Shown in pieces: positions 1 through 6,928 of a stretch of DNA of 11,624 nucleotides. Under the pieces are notes generated by a model. The model saw only the letters and a list, made by a program, of their open reading frames with translations. It made no database searches and was not told where the DNA came from. Location: the NCBI GenBank assembly GCA_029933365.1, contig JAOZOH010000088.1:1-11624 (forward strand). The letters run 5' to 3'. A program made the translations under genes and the position numbers. Source of the DNA: Desulfuromusa sp. GTDB taxonomy: Bacteria > Desulfobacterota > Desulfuromonadia > Desulfuromonadales > Geopsychrobacteraceae. Numbering within the stretch: the first letter of the stretch is position 1; each line of letters begins with the position of its first letter.

Positions 1-40
1 GTATTTGGATACTAAAATGAATATTTGGAGGAACCATATT

Positions 41-730
41 ATGTCTACTCGACAATCAGCTCTTATAGCCCTGCTCGTAATATTCTTCTTGAACTTTGGA
101 TCTGGCATGACAGCTTTTGCCCATGTTTCATGGTCGGTTCACAATATGGTCCTACGCAGTGCGCCGAATCAGCAAAATGGTGAGGTCTGTATCTACTGCC
201 ACTCTCCCCACGTTGAGGATATTACCGTCATAGAAGACTATAACCCGCTCTGGGCAGCTGGTGTCCAGAATAACACCTTTGCCCCTTACGCTTCTGCAAC
301 TCTGGATGCCGAAGTCGGTGACCCCCTGACCGGACCATCGCGCCTCTGTATTGGTTGTCACGATGGCACCATGGCTATCGATGTTGCTTTAGGTGGTACG
401 ACAAGAATGATTCAAGTTCCCAGAAACATTGGCGGAACAATTGGTGGCGGTCCCAATCCACGTCCCGGAGACTCACTGGCCAGAGATCATCCCGTCGGGT
501 TCGATTATGTGGCCGCAGCAGCAGCCGATGACGGTATCCGGCCTGCGACAACACCGTTTGCGAATGGAACGATCGCCGATTATCTTTTTTCCTCGGGAAC
601 CAGTGAAAACATTATGACCTGCTCAACCTGTCACGATGTTCATGCGGGCGGCACCGCTGCTGCCCAGCGCAGACTGCTTCATACCGATAATGACGGCTCA
701 GCACTGTGTCTCGTCTGTCATATTAAATAG
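41..730 (+). CDS. Secreted tetraheme c-type cytochrome, OmcE-like (copy 1)
   Basis: Predicted 229-residue exported cytochrome. The ATG at 41 is chosen over an upstream TTG because a GGAGG sits at 27-31, 9 bases before it. Residues 1-27 form a signal peptide with an AFA cleavage site. Four CXXCH heme sites start at Cys50, Cys103, Cys194 and Cys223. Four histidines suit the distal ligands: His34 (residue 7 of the mature protein), His57 in CHSPH, His150 in DHP and His201 in CHDVH, so every heme could be bis-histidine. Size, heme spacing, the SRLC..CHDGT signature and the early histidine match my memory of the OmcE filament subunit. Likely role: extracellular electron transfer, possibly as a polymer. 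A glycine/proline-rich loop at about 130-144 is absent from the paralogue at 1100-1735. The promoter lies outside the window. Cytochrome is certain; filament formation is inference. Confidence 0.93.
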   Translation: MSTRQSALIALLVIFFLNFGSGMTAFAHVSWSVHNMVLRSAPNQQNGEVCIYCHSPHVEDITVIEDYNPLWAAGVQNNTFAPYASATLDAEVGDPLTGPSRLCIGCHDGTMAIDVALGGTTRMIQVPRNIGGTIGGGPNPRPGDSLARDHPVGFDYVAAAAADDGIRPATTPFANGTIADYLFSSGTSENIMTCSTCHDVHAGGTAAAQRRLLHTDNDGSALCLVCHIK

Positions 731-779
731 TTGTAACTACTTTTATAAACAGAAGCGGAACATACGATTTTTCCCGCTG

Positions 780-819
780 GTGATATGCCCATGGGGCAAA
801 TAATTCTTGGGCATATCAC
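780..819. repeat. 12-bp-arm inverted repeat downstream of first cytochrome
   Basis: Positions 780-791 (GTGATATGCCCA) are the exact reverse complement of 808-819, with a 16-base loop; a G-T and a T-A pair can extend the stem outward. No run of T follows on either strand, so it is not a classic Rho-independent terminator. It may mark the 3' end of the first cytochrome mRNA (stabilising stem or factor-assisted termination) or be a second protein-binding dyad upstream of the sigma-54 promoter. Confidence 0.75.
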
Positions 820-865
820 TAAAGAACAGAGAGTTAGGTACCGTATCGATTGTGACAATAAATTT

Positions 866-897
866 TTGTTGAAATAAAAAGGTTTTTATTTCAACAA
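866..897. promoter_or_regulatory. Perfect 15-bp-arm dyad, candidate enhancer-binding site
   Basis: TTGTTGAAATAAAAA at 866-880 is an exact inverted copy of 883-897, separated by GG. The centre lies roughly 80 bases before the start site predicted from the sigma-54 promoter at 939-954. That is the usual place for the upstream activating sequence bound by a dimeric sigma-54 activator (bacterial enhancer-binding protein). The symmetry is seen directly; the role is inferred from position. A hairpin in a transcript from the upstream gene is the alternative. Confidence 0.6.
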
Positions 898-938
898 GTT
901 ATAGCTTCAGACTTAATTGTTAATGAAATAGTCCGGTT

Positions 939-954
939 TGGCACCAAGCTTGCT
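939..954 (+). promoter_or_regulatory. Sigma-54 (RpoN) -24/-12 promoter for the second tetraheme cytochrome
   Basis: TGGCAC, five bases, then TTGCT: a full match to the sigma-54 consensus TGGCAC-N5-TTGCW with the obligatory GG-to-GC spacing of 12. Transcription should start near 964-966, giving a leader of about 135 nt before the ATG at 1100. Sigma-54 promoters need an ATP-driven activator bound upstream; the dyad at 866-897 is the obvious candidate site. Confidence 0.85.
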
Positions 955-1060
955 GATCAAATAAATAATTACACAAATGTGAACCATAGATCAGGAAGGA
1001 GGTTTCCCTTATTTAGAAGAGTTTGAAACATAAATGTATCGAGAGTAGGTAAGACTCAAC

Positions 1061-1078
1061 AGTATGCTGCCACATACT
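1061..1078 (+). other. Small leader hairpin next to the ribosome binding site
   Basis: AGTATG at 1061-1066 pairs with CATACT at 1073-1078 across a six-base loop, ending ten bases before the GGGAGG ribosome site at 1088-1093. It could affect translation of the downstream cytochrome, but a 6-bp AT-rich stem is weak and may be chance. Confidence 0.3.
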
Positions 1079-1099
1079 ACACATCACGGGAGGTTAAAA

Positions 1100-1735
1100 A
1101 TGAAAACAAAAAGAAATTTATTAACTTTAGCATTGGCTATACTTCTATGCTTGGGCTTTGCTGCCACATCTTTTGCTACCATCGTTGGCACGTTACATGA
1201 TATGACCCTCCGATCAGTTGCAGAACAGAATGGCGAAGTTTGTATTTACTGCCACTCTCCACACGTTGAGGATATTAGTATTCTTGCTGACTATAATCCG
1301 CTCTGGTCAGCGGACGTTCAGTCAGCAACAAATTTTGCCCCCTATGCATCATCTACCTTGCAGGCTTCAATAACTGATCCCCTGGATGGTCCTTCCCGCC
1401 TTTGCATGAGTTGCCATGACGGATCAATTGCCATCGATAGTGCATTAAACGGAACGGAAGTTCTCAGTGGAAATGCATTGGTTGGTGATGGTGCTGATTT
1501 AACCAGCGACCATCCGATTGGTTTTGATTATACTGCGGTCGCCTCGGCTGATGCTGAGATTAATGTTGAAACCTCTGCATACGCAGGCACCTCAACGATA
1601 GCGGCTTTTCTTTTTGGTACCAACAATCTTATGACGTGTGCAACGTGTCATGATGTTCATACTGATGCGACGGACCACTTTCTTGTTTCCACCAATGCCA
1701 ACTCGGCACTGTGTTTAGCTTGTCACATTAAATAG
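1100..1735 (+). CDS. Secreted tetraheme c-type cytochrome, OmcE-like (copy 2)
   Basis: Predicted 211-residue exported cytochrome, paralogue of the gene at 41-730. The ATG at 1100 is preferred to the one at 1064 because GGGAGG (1088-1093) stands six bases before it and a clean signal peptide follows (residues 1-26, cut after SFA). Heme motifs start at Cys48, Cys102, Cys180 and Cys205. Candidate distal ligands are His33 (mature residue 7), His55, His138 and His187. The last residues, NSALC..CHIK, are shared with copy 1 and with the heptaheme protein at 9174-9971. By memory of OmcE and OmcS structures, an N-terminal histidine of this kind can ligate a heme in the neighbouring subunit, which is what chains subunits into a wire; that it does so here is inference. 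It has its own sigma-54 promoter and a strong terminator, so it can be expressed separately from both neighbours. Confidence 0.93.
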   Translation: MKTKRNLLTLALAILLCLGFAATSFATIVGTLHDMTLRSVAEQNGEVCIYCHSPHVEDISILADYNPLWSADVQSATNFAPYASSTLQASITDPLDGPSRLCMSCHDGSIAIDSALNGTEVLSGNALVGDGADLTSDHPIGFDYTAVASADAEINVETSAYAGTSTIAAFLFGTNNLMTCATCHDVHTDATDHFLVSTNANSALCLACHIK

Positions 1736-1749
1736 AGCGACAACTCCGT

Positions 1750-1786
1750 AAAAAGGCCACCGTCAATGCATGGTGGCCTTTTTTTT
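1750..1786 (+). terminator. Strong Rho-independent terminator after second tetraheme cytochrome
   Basis: AAAAAGGCCACC (1750-1761) pairs exactly with GGTGGCCTTTTT over a ten-base loop, and the stem runs into eight T residues (1779-1786). The A run before the stem suggests it could also work on the opposite strand. It separates the cytochrome unit from the operon that begins at 1973. Confidence 0.93.
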
Positions 1787-1907
1787 GGCCAATTACAAGA
1801 ACGAGTGCGGTGCATTGAATTTTTGCAGCAAGGAGAGGGCAGAGTTTTGCTTGCTTTGTTTCCCCCTGATATTGTAAATTTTAAGGCAGAGTGAACGAAT
1901 TAAATCA

Positions 1908-1937
1908 TTGATATTTTTGAATATTATCCACTATACA
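1908..1937 (+). promoter_or_regulatory. Candidate sigma-70-type promoter for the nine-gene operon
   Basis: TTGATA (1908-1913, five of six consensus -35 bases), an 18-base spacer and TATACA (1932-1937, four of six -10 bases). This would give a leader of about 30 nt before the start at 1973. The region is AT-rich, so chance matches are possible. A weaker sigma-54-like alternative at 1836-1851 keeps the TTGCT -12 element but only the GG of the -24 element. Confidence 0.4.
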
Positions 1938-1972
1938 AGTTCCATTTTATTCGAATTACGGAGATGAAATTC

Positions 1973-3115
1973 ATGCGTACTATCATTCTACTGATTGGTT
2001 CTCTTCTATTATTAACTGCCGGATGTGCTCCGACAACTGTTAAGCAACACGATCCAGTTTTTTTCCCACCCGCTCCGACACCGCCCAGAGTGCAATTTCT
2101 CCTCGGTATCGGCAATTCAGGTGATGTTGAAGGAGAGGCAGAAGTTGCTCTTTTTTCGGTCAACGCAATTCAATCGGATGATTTAAAAGCATTTTCAAAA
2201 CCCTATGGCATCACAGTCGACGGCGGTAAAATCTATGTCTCTGACACAATAGCCGGCAGAGTAGCCGTCATTGACCTGCCCAAAAAAACCTTCGGCTGGC
2301 TCAAGGGAGATTTTGGTCCAGGGAAGCTGGGGAAACCAATCAATTTAACCACTGACCCCGACGGCAACCTCTATGTTGCCGATACGGTTCACAAAAAAGT
2401 TCTTGCTTACGATGCTGAGGGGAATTTTTTAAAAGTCTATGGTTCGACCTACGACATGAAACCGGTCGATGTTGCTGCAGACGCTAGACGGGTCTACATC
2501 CTTGACATGTCACGCCATAAAATCCTGGTATTCAATAAAGCCAACGGTGAACTGATTGAAGGGCTGGGGCAGGATGCTGAAAACCCCCGAGAACGACTCT
2601 ATCTGGCGACCAATATGACCCTGACAGAACAAGGGCTTTTCTACGTTGCCAATGCCGGCACCGGAGCAATCATCAAGCTTGACCGGGATGGCCATGTTCT
2701 TGGATCCTTCGGCAAAATGGGTGATGGCTTCGGTCAATTCGGTCGACCTAAGGGGGTTGCCACCGATAGCAAAAACCGCTTTTACGCAGTTGATGCCGCC
2801 CACCAGAACGTGCAGTTATTTAATCATAACGATCGCCTGTTGATGTTTTTTGGTGATCCGGGGCTACCAGTCGGTTCCCTGAACATCCCGGCAGGTATTG
2901 CTGTGACCGACAACAATCTTGATTTTTACCAGCAGTTTGCTGCACCCGGCTTCAAGCTGGAACAGGTTATTCTGGTGGTTAATCAGGTGGGACGCCATAA
3001 AATCAATATTTATGGACTCGGCAAACAGCAGGGGATCGATTATGAAGCCTACTATCAGAAATCGATGGAAAAAATGCGTAAAGCCGATGCCGACCGGCTA
3101 AATAAAAAGAAGTAG
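1973..3115 (+). CDS. NHL-repeat beta-propeller lipoprotein (first)
   Basis: Predicted 380-residue lipoprotein. GGAG at 1960-1963 touches the ATG at 1964 but is nine bases from the one at 1973, so 1973 is chosen. Residues 1-18 form a lipoprotein signal ending in TAGC, with Cys18 as the lipidation site. About six NHL-type repeats follow from about residue 75 to 345, each with the pattern P-x-G/D-hydrophobic, then Y-V-x-D and a V-x-hydrophobic-F strand, for example around 78-102, 121-147, 164-187, 211-237, 257-284 and 305-347. A lysine-rich tail closes the protein. NHL propellers are protein- or ligand-binding platforms; no catalytic residues are evident. It heads the operon and resembles the second NHL lipoprotein at 5874-6902. 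Likely a membrane-tethered scaffold or surface adaptor for the cytochromes; partner and membrane face are unknown. Confidence 0.87.
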   Translation: MRTIILLIGSLLLLTAGCAPTTVKQHDPVFFPPAPTPPRVQFLLGIGNSGDVEGEAEVALFSVNAIQSDDLKAFSKPYGITVDGGKIYVSDTIAGRVAVIDLPKKTFGWLKGDFGPGKLGKPINLTTDPDGNLYVADTVHKKVLAYDAEGNFLKVYGSTYDMKPVDVAADARRVYILDMSRHKILVFNKANGELIEGLGQDAENPRERLYLATNMTLTEQGLFYVANAGTGAIIKLDRDGHVLGSFGKMGDGFGQFGRPKGVATDSKNRFYAVDAAHQNVQLFNHNDRLLMFFGDPGLPVGSLNIPAGIAVTDNNLDFYQQFAAPGFKLEQVILVVNQVGRHKINIYGLGKQQGIDYEAYYQKSMEKMRKADADRLNKKK

Positions 3116-3150
3116 AACCTACAGTCGAAAGTGACGCTCATGGAAATACC

Positions 3151-3786
3151 GTGCCTGACTTGAAAAATAAAAATCAGAAGACCGGTGGAAGCAACTTGAA
3201 GTGGACAGTTTTGCCAGCCTTCTTGTTTGCCTTTTTATCCTGTTTACTGCTCGCCAGTTGTAGCGATCCAGTGACCAGGCACAAAGTTCTCAGTACGATT
3301 TTTGATGGGGTACCTGCACTTCCCCCCGCTGGAGAGATGTGTAACGAATATTACCACGAGCGGGTGGCTGCCGAAGCTGCGGGTCGGGAAATGGCAGCTG
3401 CAGATGCTACTGACAGTCAAAATAGAAGTTCGTCACATAAACCCTATAAAGAAAAAAAGTGCGCTGATTGCCATTCCAAAAACAAAAATATCAATGCCGG
3501 ATTGATTGCCCCGAAGCGGGAACTGTGTGGTGTTTGCCATCAGGACTTTATCAAGGGGGATAACGTGCATGGACCGGTTGCGGTGGGTGACTGTCTCGCC
3601 TGTCATTTGCCCCACAATTCACCCTATCCCTCCTTGCTGAAAGAGGATCCAGATAAAGTTTGTGCCCTCTGTCATCAGGAATCACGCCTTGCCGCTGCTA
3701 TGCATGATCGTTTTGTGGTGAAAGTAATCAGCTGTGGCGAATGCCATGATCCACATGCTGGTAATGCACGTTACTTTCTGAAATAG
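3151..3786 (+). CDS. Pentaheme c-type cytochrome lipoprotein
   Basis: Small multiheme lipoprotein, 211 residues from the GTG at 3151. A TTG at 3196 with GGTGG eight bases before it would give a more typical 21-residue lipoprotein signal and may be the true start. The lipobox LASC ends at Cys37 (GTG numbering). Residues 38-60 include SDPVTRHKVLSTIFDGVP, a stretch I associate with other multiheme lipoproteins. Five CXXCH sites start at Cys104, Cys126, Cys148, Cys171 and Cys195. His96, His140, His155, His185 and His202 can supply five distal ligands. An alanine-rich, charged linker (about 65-100) separates the lipid anchor from the heme part. It stands directly before the beta-barrel gene, as in porin-cytochrome conduits, so a role as outer-membrane electron relay is plausible. 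Which side of the membrane it faces cannot be read from the sequence. Confidence 0.88.
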   Translation: MPDLKNKNQKTGGSNLKWTVLPAFLFAFLSCLLLASCSDPVTRHKVLSTIFDGVPALPPAGEMCNEYYHERVAAEAAGREMAAADATDSQNRSSSHKPYKEKKCADCHSKNKNINAGLIAPKRELCGVCHQDFIKGDNVHGPVAVGDCLACHLPHNSPYPSLLKEDPDKVCALCHQESRLAAAMHDRFVVKVISCGECHDPHAGNARYFLK

Positions 3787-3829
3787 CCCCATCGGGCACA
3801 GATATTCAGTTTAATCGGGAAGCGGGATC

Positions 3830-5854
3830 ATGTTGCGCTATTGTTTAAAAAAACAAAGAATATCCCGATATTATTTCCTGCTTCTCCTTTTTCTGCTTGG
3901 CTCTGTTCTGCAGCCGGGTACGGCTGAGGCAGCAAGGAAAAAAGTTATCTTCCAGCTCTCCAATTTTCGCCACTGGGCTGAATTCGAGTATGAATACAGC
4001 GGCAAAAGTTACAGCAGCGACGATAGTAGTGATCGTTATTCTCAGCAACACGAATTTGAGGAGACTTACCACTTGGGAATCGACTACACCATCCTCGACC
4101 GTGAACTGGCAAATGGTAGGCTGTCGATCGATTTAGGGTTGGATCAGACCTATGAGGATGAGAGCGGTGATAGTGGCCGCAACGATAGCTCCGAAGGATT
4201 TATCGGGGAGTACCAGTTTGATATGATTGCTTTTGAACGTCGTTTTTACCCGATCAGCCTAATGTCCGGTTCGACTCAAGAACAGATTTCAGCCCCATTT
4301 ACAGAGAGCTACGACGCAACTCGGCAAACTCTGTCCGCTTCCGTTGCTTTGCGTAACAGCTTTCTGCCAGTCGGCTTCCGTTATCGTTACGACACTACCG
4401 AAACCTCTGGACTGGATATCGATCGTAGCCAGGAAACGGAAGAGTTTTCCCTTAACGCCAGTTCTACCATTGGTGGTTTCAGCGAAACCTGGCTGGATGC
4501 CAAAAACACTAGCACCAGTACCGATTTTTCTGACAGTACTCAAGCTTCTACCAGAACCGATACGGATGAGCTGGAACTACGTAATTTCCTGCGTTGGGGT
4601 TCGTTAAGAAAAATGAATTCTCTAGATTCACGTTATCGTTTTGTTGATGATACCGGGATTTCAGTACGACGAACGCAAACCTGGGATGAAAATCTTGAGT
4701 TGCAGCTCGGAAAGGCTTTGTCCACGGGACTTTCTTATGGCTACCGAACCACCGAATCACCAGAACAGGAACAGCAGCAAAGAAGTGGTGATGCCTGGAT
4801 TGAGCACCGCCTGTTTGACAGTTTAACAACCAGAGTTGCCTACAGCGTTGATTGTACCGATTACTCGAGCGGGGAAGAGCAGAATTGGCAATATCAGGCC
4901 AATATCAGTTACAGTAAAAAGCTGCCTCGGGAGAGTCACCTGAACCTGACGTACTCACATCAATATGGTGAAAATGACCGAAACCTGGTTGATCAACAGT
5001 TGACGGTCACAGATGAGCCTTTTCCTGTCAATATTTTTCTGTCCGGGTTTCTCGATAAACTCGATATTATCCCCGAAAGTATCGTTGTTTATAGCGCCGA
5101 TCGTTCGATTATTTATACTCTCGGTACGGAATATCTGATCAACATTATCGGGCGCCGTACCGAACTGCAAATCATCGGTGGCGGGATCATTCCCGGCGAT
5201 ATCCTGTCAGTTGACTATTTTTACCGGGTTAATAATTCCATCGAATATTCCACCACAGGAAATTCGCTGACAGCTTCGTTAAGCCTGTTTGGTCAACGCT
5301 ATCGGCTCTATGGCAGCCTGAGCAAAACCGATCAGAACTTGATTGCTGGTGCGGCAGACACATCACCACTGACGCAACAAACTTACGCTCAGATTGGTTT
5401 TGAAGGAAACCTGGATAAGGTTTCTTTCGGGTCGAGCTATGCCTACCGGGATTCAACTATCAGTACCGATAATACTGCCGAAGCGTTTGTTAACTATCTG
5501 TACAGAAAGAACTTCAGTGTTCTCAACTTAAGGCTGACTGAAAATTATTCAACAACACAACAGAACGAAGGAAATATTGGAGTTTCTGGTGAGGCTCAGA
5601 AGAGAAACTCACTGTCATTCAATGCCGATTATCGGCGACGCCTAAACCGTAATTTGACCCTGAATCTACGTGGTCATGTGATCGATATTCACAGTCAGAG
5701 TCGGGATCAGGATGATATTTTTCTCGGCATGATCCTCGAATCTCGTTGGTATAAGTTTGAATTTCTGTTAAGCGCAGATATGACCTGGAAGATTTATGAG
5801 GACAGTACCTCGCGAGAAGATAGTGTCAGTTTAAAAATCAGGCGCTTCTTTTAA
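3830..5854 (+). CDS. Outer-membrane beta-barrel protein, candidate porin of an electron conduit or export channel
   Basis: 674 residues with a signal peptide cut after AEA (residue 34). The mature part is made of many alternating polar/hydrophobic, aromatic-rich stretches separated by Ser/Thr/Asp/Glu-rich loops, and it ends in a terminal Phe (last residues IRRFF), the usual signal for BAM-assisted insertion. A different segment at about 385-470, rich in Ile/Gly with a GDILSVDYFY stretch, interrupts the barrel pattern and may be a plug, periplasmic or surface domain. No heme motif is present. Its place between a pentaheme lipoprotein and other cytochromes recalls MtrB-, ExtB- or OmbB-type porins that sheath cytochromes, but I see no sequence feature that proves homology; it could instead be the export pore for the filament subunits. 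The ribosome site is weak. Confidence 0.75.
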   Translation: MLRYCLKKQRISRYYFLLLLFLLGSVLQPGTAEAARKKVIFQLSNFRHWAEFEYEYSGKSYSSDDSSDRYSQQHEFEETYHLGIDYTILDRELANGRLSIDLGLDQTYEDESGDSGRNDSSEGFIGEYQFDMIAFERRFYPISLMSGSTQEQISAPFTESYDATRQTLSASVALRNSFLPVGFRYRYDTTETSGLDIDRSQETEEFSLNASSTIGGFSETWLDAKNTSTSTDFSDSTQASTRTDTDELELRNFLRWGSLRKMNSLDSRYRFVDDTGISVRRTQTWDENLELQLGKALSTGLSYGYRTTESPEQEQQQRSGDAWIEHRLFDSLTTRVAYSVDCTDYSSGEEQNWQYQANISYSKKLPRESHLNLTYSHQYGENDRNLVDQQLTVTDEPFPVNIFLSGFLDKLDIIPESIVVYSADRSIIYTLGTEYLINIIGRRTELQIIGGGIIPGDILSVDYFYRVNNSIEYSTTGNSLTASLSLFGQRYRLYGSLSKTDQNLIAGAADTSPLTQQTYAQIGFEGNLDKVSFGSSYAYRDSTISTDNTAEAFVNYLYRKNFSVLNLRLTENYSTTQQNEGNIGVSGEAQKRNSLSFNADYRRRLNRNLTLNLRGHVIDIHSQSRDQDDIFLGMILESRWYKFEFLLSADMTWKIYEDSTSREDSVSLKIRRFF

Positions 5855-5873
5855 CCCGATAATGAGCTGAGTT

Positions 5874-6902
5874 ATGTGTAGATCTCACCCCATACAACGT
5901 CTGATCATTGGCCTGGCAGGATTACTGTTGCTTGCAGCATGTACAGGCCAAAACATGGCAGTACCTGAAACCGCTGAAACAGTACCGACCTGGCCACCAG
6001 CGCCGCTGGAAGCAAAAATCACATGGGTAAAAGAGTATCAAATTCTGGAGGATACCGCTTCACGGCGGGGACTCTGGGGGAAAGTGACTGATTTTTTTCT
6101 GGGACCAATTATTGCGAATATGACCCGCCCTTATGGTGTCTGTACCGACAACAATCAGCGTTTATTTGTTGCTGATACGGGGGGCTCTCTGATTCATGTC
6201 TTCGATATGCACCAGGAAAAGTATTTTGCCATTGAGGGAGAAAATGAATTCAGGCTGCGATCACCCATTGGAGTGACCTATGTGGCAGGTTTTCTCTATA
6301 TCACCGACTCAGCTCGAGGACAGATTCTGCGCTACGATTTTGAAAAAGGGATATTACGACCTTGGAGTACCTACCAGCAGGGTCGACCGACCGGAATTGG
6401 TTATGCTGAAAATTCAGGATTGTTCTATGTCTCTGATACCGCTGCTCACGAGGTTATTGTGTTTAATCAAGCCGGGACAGAAAAGTTTCGCTTTGGTGGG
6501 CGCGGAACAGCAGGTGGGGAGTTTAATTTTCCGACCGACATCTGGATTGATGCTGTGGGGCAAGTGTATGTAACCGATGCTCTGAATGCCCGAATTCAAA
6601 TTTTTACTGACTCGGGAGAATTTATCTCCAATTTTGGGCACCCTGGAGATACTCCCGGGAGTTTTGCAAAACCGAAGGGTTTGGCTGTCGATCTTGCCGG
6701 TCATATCTATGTTTGTGATGCTCTGTTTGATGCCGTACAGGTTTTTGATGCGAAGGGACAACTGTTAATCAGTTTCGGTGACAATGGCACCAGGCCAGGT
6801 CAGTTCTGGATGCCTTCCGGGATATTTATTGACCAGCAGAACCAGATTTTTGTTGCAGATACCTATAACCGAAGAATTCAGGTGTTTAAGTACCTCGATT
6901 AA
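5874..6902 (+). CDS. NHL-repeat beta-propeller lipoprotein (second)
   Basis: 342-residue predicted lipoprotein with lipobox LAAC (Cys23) and a proline-rich stretch (WPPAP, 40-44) that resembles the FPPAP in the first NHL protein. Six NHL repeats are readable at about 85-110, 130-155, 171-197, 218-245, 266-290 and 313-338, the full number for a six-bladed propeller, ending four residues before the stop. The best-formed repeats carry YV-x-DA/DT followed by R-hydrophobic-QVF. It follows the barrel gene by 19 bases and precedes the dodecaheme gene by 26, so it is translated as part of the operon. Two diverged propellers in one operon suggest separate partners, perhaps on different membrane faces. 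Binding role inferred; no enzyme signature seen. Confidence 0.88.
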   Translation: MCRSHPIQRLIIGLAGLLLLAACTGQNMAVPETAETVPTWPPAPLEAKITWVKEYQILEDTASRRGLWGKVTDFFLGPIIANMTRPYGVCTDNNQRLFVADTGGSLIHVFDMHQEKYFAIEGENEFRLRSPIGVTYVAGFLYITDSARGQILRYDFEKGILRPWSTYQQGRPTGIGYAENSGLFYVSDTAAHEVIVFNQAGTEKFRFGGRGTAGGEFNFPTDIWIDAVGQVYVTDALNARIQIFTDSGEFISNFGHPGDTPGSFAKPKGLAVDLAGHIYVCDALFDAVQVFDAKGQLLISFGDNGTRPGQFWMPSGIFIDQQNQIFVADTYNRRIQVFKYLD

Positions 6903-6928
6903 ACACCGGGGTCTTTTCGGAGGATTCT

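Larger units (their letters stand above)
731..1099. other. 369-bp regulatory intergenic region between the two tetraheme cytochromes
   Basis: No credible gene lies here. In order it holds an inverted repeat (780-819), a perfect AT-rich dyad (866-897), a sigma-54 promoter (939-954) and a predicted leader RNA of about 135 nt with a small hairpin (1061-1078) just before the ribosome site at 1088-1093. A GGAGG-like stretch near 998-1002 has no start codon at usable distance. I looked for the conserved core of GEMM-type cyclic dinucleotide riboswitches, common before Geobacter cytochrome genes, and did not see it. Confidence 0.8.

Noticed and set aside
152..361. Minus-strand open frame opposite the first cytochrome, and similar antisense frames throughout the window
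   Set aside because: All lie opposite well-supported exported proteins, lack ribosome sites and show no recognisable domain; they are by-products of the coding strand.
780..819. Classic Rho-independent terminator
   Set aside because: The stem is good but no T run follows on either strand, so I list it only as an inverted repeat.
866..897. Intrinsic terminator
   Set aside because: Very AT-rich stem, only a short loop and no following T run; its position relative to the sigma-54 promoter favours a protein-binding dyad.
731..1099. GEMM-type cyclic dinucleotide riboswitch
   Set aside because: Expected from Geobacter precedent, but the conserved core bases and paired stems I know are not visible.
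1836..1851. Second sigma-54 promoter, upstream of the operon
   Set aside because: The -12 TTGCT fits but of the -24 element only GG is right; a sigma-70-type pair nearer the gene is more plausible.
1827..1855. Inverted repeat AGCAAG/CTTGCT upstream of the operon
   Set aside because: Six-base arms separated by 17 bases are too weak to call in isolation.
1973..3115. Enzymatic role for the NHL proteins (for example lyase or lactonase of propeller fold)
   Set aside because: No conserved metal-binding or catalytic residue pattern could be identified; the repeats look purely structural.
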